From Thiospirochaeta perfilievii (lineage in GTDB: Bacteria; Spirochaetota; Spirochaetia; DSM-2461): a stretch of 64,000 bases of DNA. Location: NCBI RefSeq assembly GCF_008329945.1, contig NZ_CP035807.1, positions 496,001 to 560,000 of the forward strand, given 5' to 3'. Under the pieces are notes generated by a model. That model saw only the letters and a program-made list of their open reading frames with translations, was not told the DNA's origin and ran no database searches. This document shows, piece after piece, positions 43,382 to 54,100 of the stretch. Numbering within the stretch: position 1 is the first letter of the stretch; every line of letters begins with the position of its first letter. The position numbers and the translations under genes were made by a program.

Positions 43382-44623
43382 TTGAGAGTTTTAGTTATTG
43401 GTTCAGGTGCTAGAGAGCATGCTGCTACATGGAAATTTAGTAAGAGTAAAAGAATATCCGGTCTCTTTGTAGCTCCGGGTAATGCTGGTACAGATGAGAT
43501 TGCAAAAAACATCGATATTGATGTTATGAATAGTCAATCTGTAATCGATACGGTAAAGGCAAATAAGATTAACTTTGTATTTATTGGCCCAGAAATCCCC
43601 CTTGCAAATGGACTTGCTGATGACCTAAGAAAAAACGGTATTAACTGTTTTGGTCCAGGGAGAGAAGCGGCACAACTAGAGTCTAGTAAATCTTTTTCTA
43701 AAGCTTTTATGAAAAGAAATAATATACCCACTGCTGATTATGATGAATTCTCAAATAAAGAAGATTACACAAAATTTATACAAAATTTAAATAAAAAAGT
43801 TGTTGTTAAAAAAAGTGGTTTAGCTGCTGGTAAGGGTGTTTTAGAGTCAGAAGATAAGGATGAAATGCTAGCTTTTGGTCTTGAAGCTTTAAATAATGAT
43901 AAAGTTGTGGTTGAAGAGTTTTTGGAAGGGTTTGAGGTTTCGATATTTGTATTATCAGACGGTAAAAACTATAAAATCTTACAACCTTGTACAGATCACA
44001 AAAAAGCTTATGATGGGGATAAGGGTCCTAACACTGGTGGTATGGGTGCAATAACACCTGTTCCTTGGGTTGATAGTAAATTAATGCAACGGATTGAAGA
44101 AGAAGCTGTTATTCCAACTATAAACGGATTAAATAGAGACTCTTTAAACTATAAGGGAGTTATTTATATCGGATTAATGATATCCGAAGAGGGGCCTAAA
44201 GTACTTGAGTATAACGTGCGTTTTGGGGATCCTGAGGCTCAAATCATATTCCCAACTATTGAGTCTGACTTTTGTAATATAATGGATGCAATAACTGAAG
44301 AGAGCTTAGATGATTACAATATTAGACTCTCAAATAAATCAGCTGTATGTATTACTGTAGCAGCAAAGGGGTATCCGGGAAGTTATACAAAAGATTTAAA
44401 AGCTGAAGTTCATAATTTAACTGAAAAAGAAGGTTATATATTCCATGCTTCAACCTACCTTAAAAGTGATGATATTTATACTAACGGAGGGCGATGTTTT
44501 ACAGCTGTATCTACTGGAGAGAATACATTAGATGCATGTGAAAATGCATATAAAGTTGTTAAAAAGGTAAGTTTTCCTGGTTCTTGGTATAGAAAAGATA
44601 TTGCTAGAAAGTTCTTTAAGTAA
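43382..44623 (+). CDS. purD: Phosphoribosylamine--glycine ligase
   Basis: A 413-residue ATP-grasp ligase. Key segments: RVLVIGSGAREHA, FIGPEIPLANGLADDL, KKSGLAAGKGVL and NVRFGDPEAQ. Starts with TTG after AGGAG, nine bases from purN. The transcript ends at the terminator at 44677. purH, purL and purC are not in the window. Confidence 0.95.
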   Translation: MRVLVIGSGAREHAATWKFSKSKRISGLFVAPGNAGTDEIAKNIDIDVMNSQSVIDTVKANKINFVFIGPEIPLANGLADDLRKNGINCFGPGREAAQLESSKSFSKAFMKRNNIPTADYDEFSNKEDYTKFIQNLNKKVVVKKSGLAAGKGVLESEDKDEMLAFGLEALNNDKVVVEEFLEGFEVSIFVLSDGKNYKILQPCTDHKKAYDGDKGPNTGGMGAITPVPWVDSKLMQRIEEEAVIPTINGLNRDSLNYKGVIYIGLMISEEGPKVLEYNVRFGDPEAQIIFPTIESDFCNIMDAITEESLDDYNIRLSNKSAVCITVAAKGYPGSYTKDLKAEVHNLTEKEGYIFHASTYLKSDDIYTNGGRCFTAVSTGENTLDACENAYKVVKKVSFPGSWYRKDIARKFFK

Positions 44624-44676
44624 TTCCTATTATTACAAACAATTATTATAGTTACAAATAATATCAGATAGTTTAA

Positions 44677-44703
44677 AGCCCGGTAAAACCGGGCTATTTT
44701 TTT
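44677..44703. terminator. Strong intrinsic terminator after purD
   Basis: AGCCCGGT, three-base loop, ACCGGGCT, then A and seven T. It ends the pur operon; the stop codon of the convergent STAS gene (44694) lies inside the hairpin. Confidence 0.93.
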
Positions 44704-45005
44704 AATATAGGAATTATTTTATCAATCGATAATGATTCAAAAAAGTCTAATAGAGTTGGTGATATCCTATTAATTCTTAAAAGAGTACCTTTACTTATAG
44801 CCTTCTTGTTAATAAAAAGTAGTTTTCCAATTCCAGAACTATCAATGTAATTTGTTTTTTCTAAATTAATAGTTAATGTTTTAAAACCATCTTCAATAAG
44901 TTCTAAGGCATCTTTTTTTAGATTTTCCACTGATAGACCAATTAAGGATGTCTCAGAGACAATAATTTCTGCTTCATTCTCTTTTTTAATAATTTCAATT
45001 CCCAT
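44694..45005 (-). CDS. STAS-domain anti-sigma-factor antagonist
   Basis: A 103-residue single STAS domain of the SpoIIAA/RsbV type. The phosphorylatable Ser lies in TNYIDSSGIGKLLF (DSSG). These proteins release a partner by binding its anti-sigma kinase; no such kinase is nearby. AAAGGA sits upstream, 18 bp after rlmB. Confidence 0.88.
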   Translation of the reverse strand: MGIEIIKKENEAEIIVSETSLIGLSVENLKKDALELIEDGFKTLTINLEKTNYIDSSGIGKLLFINKKAISKGTLLRINRISPTLLDFFESLSIDKIIPILKK

Positions 45006-45023
45006 TAATATTATCCTTTAAGA

Positions 45024-45755
45024 TTAACTCTGTTGTCTTTTAACTTCATACATTAATATACCAGCTGCTACAGATACATTTAATGAGTCTACATTACCTG
45101 TTGTAGGTATAGAAACAATTCCATCACAACTCTCTTTTACCTTCTGATGCATACCACTCCCCTCTGATCCCATAACTATAGCTACACGGCCTTTTAAGTC
45201 TAACTCCTGACAGGATGTTCCTCCCATATCTGCTCCATATATCCAGAAACCGATATTTTTTAACTGCTTAATAACTCTACTTATATTTGTCACAACAGCA
45301 ACATCAACATAATTAACAGCCCCAGCCGAGACTCTAGTAACTACAGGTGTTTCACTAGCTGTTCTTCTAGAAGGAATAATTACCAAATCAGAACTAAATT
45401 GATCGCAGGACCTTAGTATAGCCCCATAATTGTGGGGGTCTGTAATTCCATCAAGGATAACAACCATTCCATTATCTTTATCAAAGGTCTCAAGGAATGA
45501 CTCAAGTGTTACAACTTCCCTTTTCGCTCTACTCTGTTTGTTTTTAACTTTTAATAAATAGCCTCTATGACCATCAGAAGCCATCTTATCCATCTCTTCA
45601 ATAGATATATTTTTTACAGGGATCTCCTTTACTTGAGCCATTTTCTTTAATATCATAGCTCTTTTACTCTGTTTAGAGAGGTATAAAACTCCCTCTACTT
45701 CACCCTTTTTTAAAATCTCTTCACATCCATGAAAATCTGTTAAATTATTTGCCAT
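45024..45755 (-). CDS. rlmB: TrmH-family 23S rRNA 2'-O-methyltransferase (RlmB type)
   Basis: A 243-residue SPOUT methyltransferase. An N-terminal substrate-binding L30e-like domain (LYLSKQSKRAMILKKMAQ) is followed by the knot: LDGITDPHNYGAILRSCDQF, VMGSEGSGM and SLNVSVAAGILMYE. The enzyme modifies G2251 of 23S rRNA in E. coli; the exact target here is inferred. It overlaps the preceding exported-protein gene by 11 bp. Confidence 0.88.
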   Translation of the reverse strand: MANNLTDFHGCEEILKKGEVEGVLYLSKQSKRAMILKKMAQVKEIPVKNISIEEMDKMASDGHRGYLLKVKNKQSRAKREVVTLESFLETFDKDNGMVVILDGITDPHNYGAILRSCDQFSSDLVIIPSRRTASETPVVTRVSAGAVNYVDVAVVTNISRVIKQLKNIGFWIYGADMGGTSCQELDLKGRVAIVMGSEGSGMHQKVKESCDGIVSIPTTGNVDSLNVSVAAGILMYEVKRQQS

Positions 45756-46182
45756 CTTCTTTATATACCTCGAACTCTTTAACTTTGTCGACTACCCCAT
45801 CAAAATCTAGATCTTTTTCATAACTTGAAATAGACTTACCATCATTTGTTATATAAACCCATATATCAATTTTTAGATCATAATTAGAGTCAACTTCTTG
45901 CCTAACTACAAATCCATCTTCATAAAAATAGAAATTATCCATTATACCATCAAGGTTATAATCAGTTTCTTCATATAGAGTCAGTTTTGCCCCATTCATT
46001 GCAAGTTTTTTATCAACATTACCATCAAAGTTAGTATCAGACGATATTATAATGCTATTATCCTCTAACTCTTCAACCCAGATATCCAATATGCCATCAC
46101 TATTGGAATCTAATGAGTAATCAGCAAACAAGACTGAACTAACAGATAAGGTGAAGATAAGTAAAATTATTTTATTAAACAT
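45745..46182 (-). CDS. Exported protein with EF-hand-like Asp repeats
   Basis: A 145-residue protein with a signal peptide (NKIILLIFTLSVSSVLFA) and five repeats of about 22 residues carrying DxNxDGxxD: DSNSDGILDIW, DTNFDGNVDKK, DYNLDGIMDNF, DSNYDLKIDIW and DLDFDGVVDKV. This resembles thrombospondin type 3 or dockerin calcium loops, so calcium binding in the periplasm is likely. TATAAT and GAGGAA give a normal leadered start. Confidence 0.65.
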   Translation of the reverse strand: MFNKIILLIFTLSVSSVLFADYSLDSNSDGILDIWVEELEDNSIIISSDTNFDGNVDKKLAMNGAKLTLYEETDYNLDGIMDNFYFYEDGFVVRQEVDSNYDLKIDIWVYITNDGKSISSYEKDLDFDGVVDKVKEFEVYKEDGK

Positions 46183-46266
46183 AAATTCCTCAGTTATTTA
46201 TCGACAACTCATTATATTAGCTAAAGTCTTATAAAACAACTACTACAAATTTTAGTACTTTATTGC

Positions 46267-46272
46267 TATAAT
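46267..46272 (+). promoter_or_regulatory. -10 box of the FHA gene, predicted leaderless
   Basis: TATAAT followed by six bases and the ATG at 46279. The -35 region is weak. No ribosome-binding site. Confidence 0.5.
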
Positions 46273-46278
46273 ATCTAC

Positions 46279-46614
46279 ATGGATGAAACAATTTATAAAA
46301 GAAGCAAGGTCGCAGATAAAAATAGTAGAGAGAAAAAGAAGTCTTTAAATTTAAAATGGCAGAATAATTCTATGACTTTAGGAAGAACTATTACAATAGG
46401 AAGGGATAGAAATAATACTATAGTATTAGATGATCCTCTTGTATCAAGAAGGCATGCGATTATTGAGGAAAAAATGGGGACTTATTACATTAGAGACCTA
46501 GGAAGTACGAACTCTACATATGTCAATAAGAATCCAATTCTACCAAACCAAGAGAAAAAACTTCAGCCTGGTTCGGTTATTAATATTGGAAAAAGTGAAT
46601 TAAAAATTACTTAG
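46279..46614 (+). CDS. FHA-domain protein
   Basis: A 111-residue protein, basic at the N terminus and then a single forkhead-associated domain: TIGRDRNNTIVLDDPLVSRR, HAII and DLGSTNSTYVNKNPI, with the Arg, Ser and Asn that bind phosphothreonine. It is probably an adaptor in Ser/Thr phosphorylation. No kinase gene is near. Its end overlaps the convergent SIMPL gene by eight bases. Confidence 0.85.
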   Translation: MDETIYKRSKVADKNSREKKKSLNLKWQNNSMTLGRTITIGRDRNNTIVLDDPLVSRRHAIIEEKMGTYYIRDLGSTNSTYVNKNPILPNQEKKLQPGSVINIGKSELKIT

Positions 46615-47290
46615 GTACAATCTCATATAGAACATTAAAGGATCTTTTTATCTCTTCAACTCCAGATGAAATTGGTCCTTTAGGTCTAGATTCTGCCATA
46701 CTATATGCATAATTAGTTATTGGATTTTGTATAGCTATCCCCTCTTCTGCTATTGAGATAACTCTCTTTACCTTCATGCCTTCAAGGGACGCTAAAAACT
46801 CAGCTTTTTCTCTGGCATCTTTAATAGCTTTCTCTCTTAGATTATTTTCATAAATATCAGAATTCTCAAAGGTGAAGTATATTCCATTAATCTTATTAGC
46901 TCCAAGAGTTATTATGGTATCTATAACAGTATCAACTAGCTCTAACTTCTTAATATTAATTGTAATTGAGTTAGAAACACGATACTCCTCTTTGTTTTTA
47001 TCATCATCGTTATATGGCCTATAAAGATATACATTATAGTTGTTAGTCTCTATATCATCACTCTCAATACCAAGATCAGCTAAGCCCTGGGTAATTCCAG
47101 TCATAATTTTATTATTCTCTTCTAATGCAACCCCAATAACAGGATCTCCACTATCAACTCCAGTAGATATAACAACAGTATCTGGCTTTATAACCATAGA
47201 ACCACGACCTATAACATTTATAGTTCGTAGAACATCATCTGCAAAAGCTATACTTGTAAAACTTAATAGTACTAACAACAACCTCTTCAT
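46607..47290 (-). CDS. SIMPL-domain (DUF541) exported protein
   Basis: A 227-residue protein with a signal peptide (KRLLLVLLSFTSIAFA) and a SIMPL domain (INVIGRGSMVIKPDTVVIST, LGIESDDIETNNYNVYLY, KAIKDAREKAEFLA). Periplasmic family members affect oxidative-stress resistance, with no firm biochemical role. It lies downstream of dnaJ behind a terminator. Confidence 0.85.
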   Translation of the reverse strand: MKRLLLVLLSFTSIAFADDVLRTINVIGRGSMVIKPDTVVISTGVDSGDPVIGVALEENNKIMTGITQGLADLGIESDDIETNNYNVYLYRPYNDDDKNKEEYRVSNSITINIKKLELVDTVIDTIITLGANKINGIYFTFENSDIYENNLREKAIKDAREKAEFLASLEGMKVKRVISIAEEGIAIQNPITNYAYSMAESRPKGPISSGVEEIKRSFNVLYEIVPK

Positions 47291-47307
47291 AAAAAACTCC
47301 TTGTTTA

Positions 47308-47334
47308 ATAAAAAAAAGCCGCCTAAGCGACTTT
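47308..47334 (-). terminator. Intrinsic terminator after dnaJ
   Basis: On the minus strand AAGTCGC, loop TTAG, then GCGGCTT (with a G:U pair) and a run of T. It closes the grpE-dnaK-dnaJ operon. Confidence 0.8.
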
Positions 47335-47337
47335 GTA

Positions 47338-48453
47338 TTATAATGTGTGTAGTGGTATTGGATCAGGTGAACTATTTTCACCCATAGATTCAGAGAGATC
47401 TTTTAGCAAACTCTTATCTTTGGAAGACAATTTAGTAGGTATGTTTACAATTAATTTAACATACATATCACCACGTCTAGTAGTATTTAGGTGATAAACA
47501 CCCTCACCTTTAATCCTTAAAAGTCTACCACTTTGGGTTCCTGGACTAACTTTTAACTTTATCTTTTTATCATCCAAGGTTTTAACAAACAGTTCACAAC
47601 CTAAAGCAGCTTGTGTTATGCTAATTGGAAGAGCACAATAGAGGTCATGTCCATCCCTTTCAAAAGTTCCATGGGACTCTACGCTTATATATACATATAA
47701 GTCTCCAGGTACTCCACCTTTTGGAGCTGCATCACCTTGATCTCCAAGTCTTATTCTCTTTCCATGGGATATACCAGCAGGAATAGTTACATTTAACTTC
47801 TGAGCCTTCTCTTGAATACCCCGACCATGACATGATTCGCATGGATTTTCAATAATTGTACCTTCGCCACCACATGTAGGACAAGCTTGAGCAACAGAGA
47901 AGAAACCACTATTTCTTCTAACTTGCCCCTGTCCACCACAGGTACCACAGGTTTTTTTATTCGATCCAGACTTAGCTCCAGTACCATCACAGGTCTCACA
48001 TGGAGTATCCTTTCTATACTTAATCTCTTTTTTAGTACCAAAAACAGATTCAAAGAAAGTTATTCTTAAGTCGTATCTTAAATCACTACCCTTTTGCTGT
48101 TGTCGCCCACGACTCCTTCTTTGGCCACCTCCGCCAAAAAAGGAATCAAAGATTGTTTCGAATCCACCACCAAAGATATCCTCGAAACCATGGAAAGCAT
48201 TTGCATTAAATCCTGGACCACCCATTCCATCAACACCAGCAAAACCATATTGGTCATAGGCCTGTTTTTTCTGATCATCAGATAAAACTTCGTATGCCTC
48301 TGTAGCCTCTTTAAACTTAGCCTCAGCAGTTGCATCACCTGCATTTTTATCTGGATGGTACTTAATAGCCAATTTTCTGTATGCTTTTTTTATTTCTGGA
48401 CTAGATGCAGATTTATCTACACCTAAAACCTCATAATAATCTCTTTTAGACAA
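47338..48453 (-). CDS. dnaJ: Chaperone protein DnaJ
   Basis: A 371-residue type I Hsp40. The J domain has HPD in [11 protein letters not shown], followed by a Gly/Phe-rich region, four CxxCxGxG zinc repeats ([32 protein letters not shown]) and the substrate-binding C terminus. Full length. It follows dnaK by 14 bp in the standard order. Confidence 0.97.
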   Translation of the reverse strand: MSKRDYYEVLGVDKSASSPEIKKAYRKLAIKYHPDKNAGDATAEAKFKEATEAYEVLSDDQKKQAYDQYGFAGVDGMGGPGFNANAFHGFEDIFGGGFETIFDSFFGGGGQRRSRGRQQQKGSDLRYDLRITFFESVFGTKKEIKYRKDTPCETCDGTGAKSGSNKKTCGTCGGQGQVRRNSGFFSVAQACPTCGGEGTIIENPCESCHGRGIQEKAQKLNVTIPAGISHGKRIRLGDQGDAAPKGGVPGDLYVYISVESHGTFERDGHDLYCALPISITQAALGCELFVKTLDDKKIKLKVSPGTQSGRLLRIKGEGVYHLNTTRRGDMYVKLIVNIPTKLSSKDKSLLKDLSESMGENSSPDPIPLHTL

Positions 48454-48467
48454 CCTATTACCTCTTA

Positions 48468-50390
48468 TTAGTCTACAACTTCAAAGTCTGCATCTTCTGC
48501 ATCCTTAGCTTGTTTTGGCTCGTTACCAGCAGAATCATTTCCTTGAGTAGGATCTACTTCCTGTGGCTCTGATGCTCCACCAGCTCCCTCTTGCTTATAC
48601 ATCTCTTCTGCAAGTTTATGAGCAGCTGTAGTTAAAGCTTCAGTTTTACTTTTAATCTCTTCTAAATTATCACCTTTAAGGGCTTCTTTAACATCTTCAA
48701 TTGCTTTTTCAATGGCTGTTTTATCATCTGCAGAAATCTTATCTCCATACTCTTTTAAAGATTTTTCTGTTTGGAATACAAGAGAGTCAGCATTATTTCT
48801 AATTTCAACTTTCTCTTTAGCAGCTTTATCTGCTTCAGCATTCATCTCAGCATCCTTAACCATTTGATCAATCTCTGAATCACTTAAACCTGAAGAAGAC
48901 TCAATTCTGATTTTTTGCTCTTTCCCTGTACCTAAATCTTTAGCACTTACATGAACAATACCATTTGCATCAATATCAAAAGTTACTTCGATTTGAGGAA
49001 CACCTCTAGGTGCAGCTGGAATATCTACTAAGTCAAACTTACCTAAAAGTCTGTTATCCTTAGCCATCTCTCGCTCACCCTGTAGAACCATAATTGATAC
49101 AGCAGTCTGATTATCTGCAGCTGTAGAGAACACCTGGGACTTTTTAGTAGGTATAGTAGTATTTCTCTCTATTAGTTTAGTCATAACACCACCTAAAGTC
49201 TCTAAACCTAGGGATAGAGGTGTAACATCTAAAAGAATAATATCATCAACTTTTCCACCTAAAACTCCACCTTGAATAGCAGCACCCATTGCTACAACTT
49301 CATCAGGGTTTACACCTTTATTTGGCTCTTTTTGGAAAATCTTTTTAACTAACTCTTGTACTGCAGGGATTCTTGTAGAACCTCCTACTAATAAAACTTC
49401 ATCTATATCTGCTGCTGTAAGTCCTGCATCTTTTAAAGCTTTCTCACATGGGATTTTACTTCTTTGAACTAAAGCCTCAGTCATTTGATCAAATTTAGAT
49501 CTTGTTAAGTTATACTGTAAATGTTTTGGTCCTGTTGCATCAGCTGTAATAAAAGGAAGGTTTATCTCTGTAGATTGGGAAGAAGATAACTCTTTTTTAG
49601 CCTTCTCTGCAGCTTCTTTTAATCTTTGAAGTGCCATAGTATCCTTAGACAGATCAACTCCTTGATCGTTCTTAAACTCTTTTACTAACCAATCAATTAT
49701 CTCATGGTCAAAGTTATCTCCACCTAAGTGAGTATCACCATTTGTAGATTTTACTTCAAAAACCCCATCAGCTAGTTCAAGAATAGAAACATCAAAAGTA
49801 CCACCACCTAAGTCATAAACTGCAACAATCTCTTCTTTATCTTGGTTCTTTCCAAAACCGTAGGATAGTGCAGCTGCTGTTGGTTCGTTTACAATTCTTT
49901 TAACATCTAAACCAGCAATTCTACCTGCGTCTTTAGTTGCTTGTCTTTGTGCATCATTAAAATAAGCTGGAACAGTAACAACAGCTTCTGTTACAGGCTC
50001 ACCTAAATAGTCCTCTGCAGTCTCTTTCATTTTTTGTAAAATTGCAGCAGAAATCTCTGGAGGAGTTAAGTGTTTATCATCTACATCAATCTTAACCTGG
50101 TCTCCACTTCCTGATGTAACAGTATAAGGGATCATGCTTAACTCTTCAGTAACCTCAGAGTAAGCTCTACCCATAAATCTCTTCGCTGAGAAGATTGTAT
50201 TTTTTGGATTTGTAACCATCTGGTTCTTAGCAGGTTGTCCTACTAATCTTTCACCCTTTGTATATCCTACAATAGAAGGAGTAGTTCTTTGTCCTTCAGC
50301 ATTCTGAATTACTACCGGTTTTCCTGATTCGTCCATAACTGATACACAAGAGTTTGTAGTACCTAAATCAATTCCAATTATTTTTCCCAT
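48468..50390 (-). CDS. dnaK: Chaperone protein DnaK (Hsp70)
   Basis: A 640-residue Hsp70. The ATPase signatures are [32 protein letters not shown] and [12 protein letters not shown]; the substrate domain and an EEVD-less acidic tail ([11 protein letters not shown]) follow. ATG at 50390 is chosen since AAGGAG lies before it and the family begins with GKIIGID; an in-frame ATG at 50426 would add 12 residues in the gap after grpE. Confidence 0.97.
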   Translation of the reverse strand: MGKIIGIDLGTTNSCVSVMDESGKPVVIQNAEGQRTTPSIVGYTKGERLVGQPAKNQMVTNPKNTIFSAKRFMGRAYSEVTEELSMIPYTVTSGSGDQVKIDVDDKHLTPPEISAAILQKMKETAEDYLGEPVTEAVVTVPAYFNDAQRQATKDAGRIAGLDVKRIVNEPTAAALSYGFGKNQDKEEIVAVYDLGGGTFDVSILELADGVFEVKSTNGDTHLGGDNFDHEIIDWLVKEFKNDQGVDLSKDTMALQRLKEAAEKAKKELSSSQSTEINLPFITADATGPKHLQYNLTRSKFDQMTEALVQRSKIPCEKALKDAGLTAADIDEVLLVGGSTRIPAVQELVKKIFQKEPNKGVNPDEVVAMGAAIQGGVLGGKVDDIILLDVTPLSLGLETLGGVMTKLIERNTTIPTKKSQVFSTAADNQTAVSIMVLQGEREMAKDNRLLGKFDLVDIPAAPRGVPQIEVTFDIDANGIVHVSAKDLGTGKEQKIRIESSSGLSDSEIDQMVKDAEMNAEADKAAKEKVEIRNNADSLVFQTEKSLKEYGDKISADDKTAIEKAIEDVKEALKGDNLEEIKSKTEALTTAAHKLAEEMYKQEGAGGASEPQEVDPTQGNDSAGNEPKQAKDAEDADFEVVD

Positions 50391-50434
50391 TTTGTATTTC
50401 TCCTTATTCCTTCTAATTATTTCCAATAGGTAAA

Positions 50435-51037
50435 CTATTGGTCTATTGGTTTTTGAACCTTAACTTTTGGTGCTCTTAATACTTTGTCATGTAACTTGTA
50501 TCCAGATTGAAATTCTTCACAAACTGTTGGAACTTCAACATCTGCAGAATCTTCCATAAACATAGCTTCATGTATTTGAGGATCAAACTCTTTACCAACA
50601 GATTCTATTCTTGAAAGCCCCCAGTTGGAGCTTAACATTCCTTTAAACTGCTTCTCTATCATTTCAATACCCTCTTTAAAAGAGTTGAAATCTTCGTTGT
50701 CATTTGCAGATAATAATGCTCTATCAAAGTTATCTACAACTTCAATTAAATCAGTGATTAAGGACTCATTGGCATGCTTAATAGAATCACTCTTCTCCTT
50801 AAGCATTCTCCTCCTGAAATTCTCAAAATCAGCGTGTTTTCTTAAATAATTAGCTTTATGCTCTTCTACACTCTCTTCTAATTCTTTAATTCTTGCATCT
50901 TTAAAAGCTAATTCATCCATTGGAGTTTCATCTGAAGTTTCCTCTTCAGTTTCTCCTGTTTCAACTTCCTGGTCTTCAACCTGAGGAGTCTTAGATTCTT
51001 CTTCTAAGATCTCTTCTTTATCCTTATCTTCATTCAT
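50435..51037 (-). CDS. grpE: Nucleotide exchange factor GrpE
   Basis: A 200-residue protein with an acidic N-terminal extension ([20 protein letters not shown]), a long coiled coil ([20 protein letters not shown]) and the beta-domain ([31 protein letters not shown]). It releases ADP from DnaK. It is the first gene of the operon; hrcA, often found at this place, is absent. Confidence 0.95.
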   Translation of the reverse strand: MNEDKDKEEILEEESKTPQVEDQEVETGETEEETSDETPMDELAFKDARIKELEESVEEHKANYLRKHADFENFRRRMLKEKSDSIKHANESLITDLIEVVDNFDRALLSANDNEDFNSFKEGIEMIEKQFKGMLSSNWGLSRIESVGKEFDPQIHEAMFMEDSADVEVPTVCEEFQSGYKLHDKVLRAPKVKVQKPIDQ

Positions 51038-51043
51038 GAAAAT

Positions 51044-51072
51044 AAAATACTAACCTAAAATGAATTCGTCAA
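51044..51072 (-). promoter_or_regulatory. grpE-dnaK-dnaJ promoter, predicted leaderless
   Basis: TTGACG (51067-51072), 17 bases, TATTTT (51044-51049), six bases and the ATG at 51037. No ribosome-binding site and no CIRCE inverted repeat (TTAGCACTC/GAGTGCTAA) are present. Confidence 0.55.
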
Positions 51073-51109
51073 GAGTATATGATTTTTTTTATACTGTTTT
51101 TAATTTTTA

Positions 51110-54100
51110 TTATTTTCGTGGAGATAATTCTAAAATAAGTTCAACTTCACCTCTACTTAATTTTGTAGTTCTAGCAATATCTTCTGGCTTCCAACCATTA
51201 TGGGCTAATTTAATTACCATATCCCTCATATTCATATTTGGAGCACTTGTATCCGATTTTTTACTACTGCTATCATTTTTATTTTGTGCCAATGCTCCCA
51301 TAAGTTTTACCTGCTCATCTGCAACCCTAACACTCTCATTTAATCTAGTTTCAACACCAGCTATCCACTCCCTAGCCTTATCCATCTTCTCTATCTTATT
51401 ATCCATATCAACTATTGCAGAGTCTAGGATGGTGAGTGTATCTATAGCCTTGTTTATCGACTTCTCCCTCTCTTCAACTTTTATTAACTTCTCTTTAAAG
51501 TTATCAATTTGATTATTAAAAGGAGTTATATTATCTCTAAGAAGTTCTAACTTATTCTCTATTATCTGAACATGGGAGAAGCCACTATCTATTGCCTTAT
51601 TTGTCTCTTCTAGGATAGCCTCTTTATTTTCAAGTCTATTAAACTCTAAGCTTACACTATCCTCTAACTCTTTAAGTTCCCTTAGTTTTAATTGAATCTC
51701 CCCAATATATCCTTCAGACTCTTTTATTCTCTTAAGTTTATCATCAACACTATTCGATAGGTCTAGGACCTTATTAACTCTATTCTCTAGGGAATCGATT
51801 TTAGCTCTCTTATTTTCAATATTATCGATATCCCCATTAATTTGGTCTAAAAGTGGCCTTAAAACCTCTAATTTATCATTGGTTAAATCAACAAAGTCAC
51901 TCTTCTCGTCTGTCTCTTTTAACTTTTGACTTAGTATATCAATGGATCTCTCTAAATCACTTTTTAACTTATCGGTTCTACTGAAAATCTCAGTTTCTGA
52001 AATATACTTATCTTGTTCTTCTGATATACTGCTTAGAGTATCTTTTAATTGGTTAGTTTTACTATTTACTTCACTTACTATTAGATTTAACTGATCTTTA
52101 ACCTCTTGTAAGTCACCTTCAACTCTGGATTTAAACTCGTTAGAATCATTAAGGACCTCACTTTCTCTGCTTTGTAAACTAGCAATAAGAGACTCTATCC
52201 TTTCGCTAAACTGTAATTTAAACCCTTTAAAATCACCTTCTAGCTCATCTTTAAAACTATTAACCCTAGTATTAACCTGTTCCATATTCTCTAAGATAGA
52301 GGTTGTAGTTTCATCCTTTAAAACATTGATAGAGTCACCTAATTTATTACGCCATGAATCAGTTTCAACATCAATTAAAGACTCCCTCTCTCTAAGTTTA
52401 GCAAAGTACTCATCCTCAAAGAGGTCCAACTTCTCTGATATATTTGTAAATGATCGCTCTTTAAGTTTATTTATTTCTAACTCCAGCTCGACCTTATCCC
52501 TATTAAACTCTTCGGTAAATAGATTTAGTACGGATTTTTCATCGTCCATTTTTTGATTTAGTTTTTCATGGAACTGATCAATATCTTTTTCTAGAGCACC
52601 GTGAATCTGTTTCATATGTGCCTCTAATTTCTCTTTAGCACTATTTATCTCTTCGTCAAAATCTGTAAAGGTATTTATTTTGTCTAAAAATTCACTTCTA
52701 ATCTCATCTAGTTTACTAGTTAAATCAGCATCTACACTGGATATAAGTCTATCCCTTTGTAGTTTAACTTGTTCCCTTATCTCTTTTTCATTACTAATTA
52801 GATCTTCTTTTAATTTATCATTATTTTGCTTAAGGCTCTCTAAACTTCTAAGCATACTCTCTTTTTCATTATTTAATAGGGCCTCATTCTCTTTAGACTG
52901 CTTAGAGACATCCTCTTTTATATTATCTAGTTCAGAGAAAATACTAGTTTTCTTTTCTAAAATATTACTATTTAGCTCTTTAAATTCTAACTTAACATCA
53001 TCTTTTATGCCTAAGATACTGTCATATAGACTCTCTTTAGTAGACTCTATTTCACTCTTAACACTTACTAGATCACCTAACTTTAACTCAACATCTTTCT
53101 TATATGACTCAATAGATGAAGCAATTTTATCTGTTGCTGCTTTCCTAATCTCATTTTCTTTATCTTGAATACTTCTTGTAACATCATAAACACTACTATC
53201 AACTCTATCTTTTATTTCAGATAGCTCACCTTCTACATACTCTTCTACTGATGAGATATTATTAACAACCTCATCTCTATACTCTTTAACATTTGTAAGT
53301 TTATCGTTTATATCAGTTAAAAGTGTTTCACTCTCTCTCTTTGTTTTCTCAATTTCAGAAATAGAAATACTTCTAAACTCATTAAAATTAATTTTAAATT
53401 CTTCCTGAAGCTCTTTTACACCTACAGAGTTTAACTCTTTAATTAGCCCTAATTGTTTATCTATTTGGTCTTTAATTGAGTCTAGCCTTTGTTTGTTTTC
53501 CTCTTTTATATTGTTAGCTATAAGCTCTACATTCCCCATATCCATGGATAACTGACTTATTTTACTCTTATTCTCTTCTTCTATAGCTAATAGTTTATTC
53601 TCAAGTAGTTGAACTAATGTAGAACTTCTTTGATCTATTTTATTTTTTATTTCTGTAAATGATGAATTTTCTAAATCTTCACCATCCTGTGTAATTTTAA
53701 GAACAGTGTTTCTATGATTTTCTAACAGCTTATTTAAATCCTCTTTAAAAGTATCGTAGCTTAATTTAGCTGTTGTATTGTAGTTGTTACTTAGCTCATT
53801 AACCTTTGAGTCTATATCATCCAAATAGAGGGAACTCTTATTAATTCTTTCCCCAAGCTCTTCTGTAAGCTCCTTAGATTGTAAATAGATACTATCTTTT
53901 AACTTATTTATAGATCGATTATTGTTCTCTATAAACTCAGTAGCTATATCATCGATACTCTTCTCAATTAACCCTAATTTCTTTTTACTATCCCGAACCT
54001 TTTTATCAACCTGCTCTAGAAATAGAGAGTCCTTTTTTAACCCACTATACCTCTCATCAAGCTCCTTAGAAAGATTCAACATTTTATCCATTGTTGAATT

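Noticed and set aside
47793-48344. Alternative frames inside dnaJ
   Set aside because: Overlap the well-supported dnaJ coding sequence and have no family features.
51038-51110. CIRCE heat-shock operator before grpE
   Set aside because: No TTAGCACTC/GAGTGCTAA pair or near match was found in the gap.
52680-53168. Plus-strand 162-residue frame
   Set aside because: Antisense of the coiled-coil gene; Ser/Leu-rich translation is a by-product of Glu/Lys-rich codons on the other strand.
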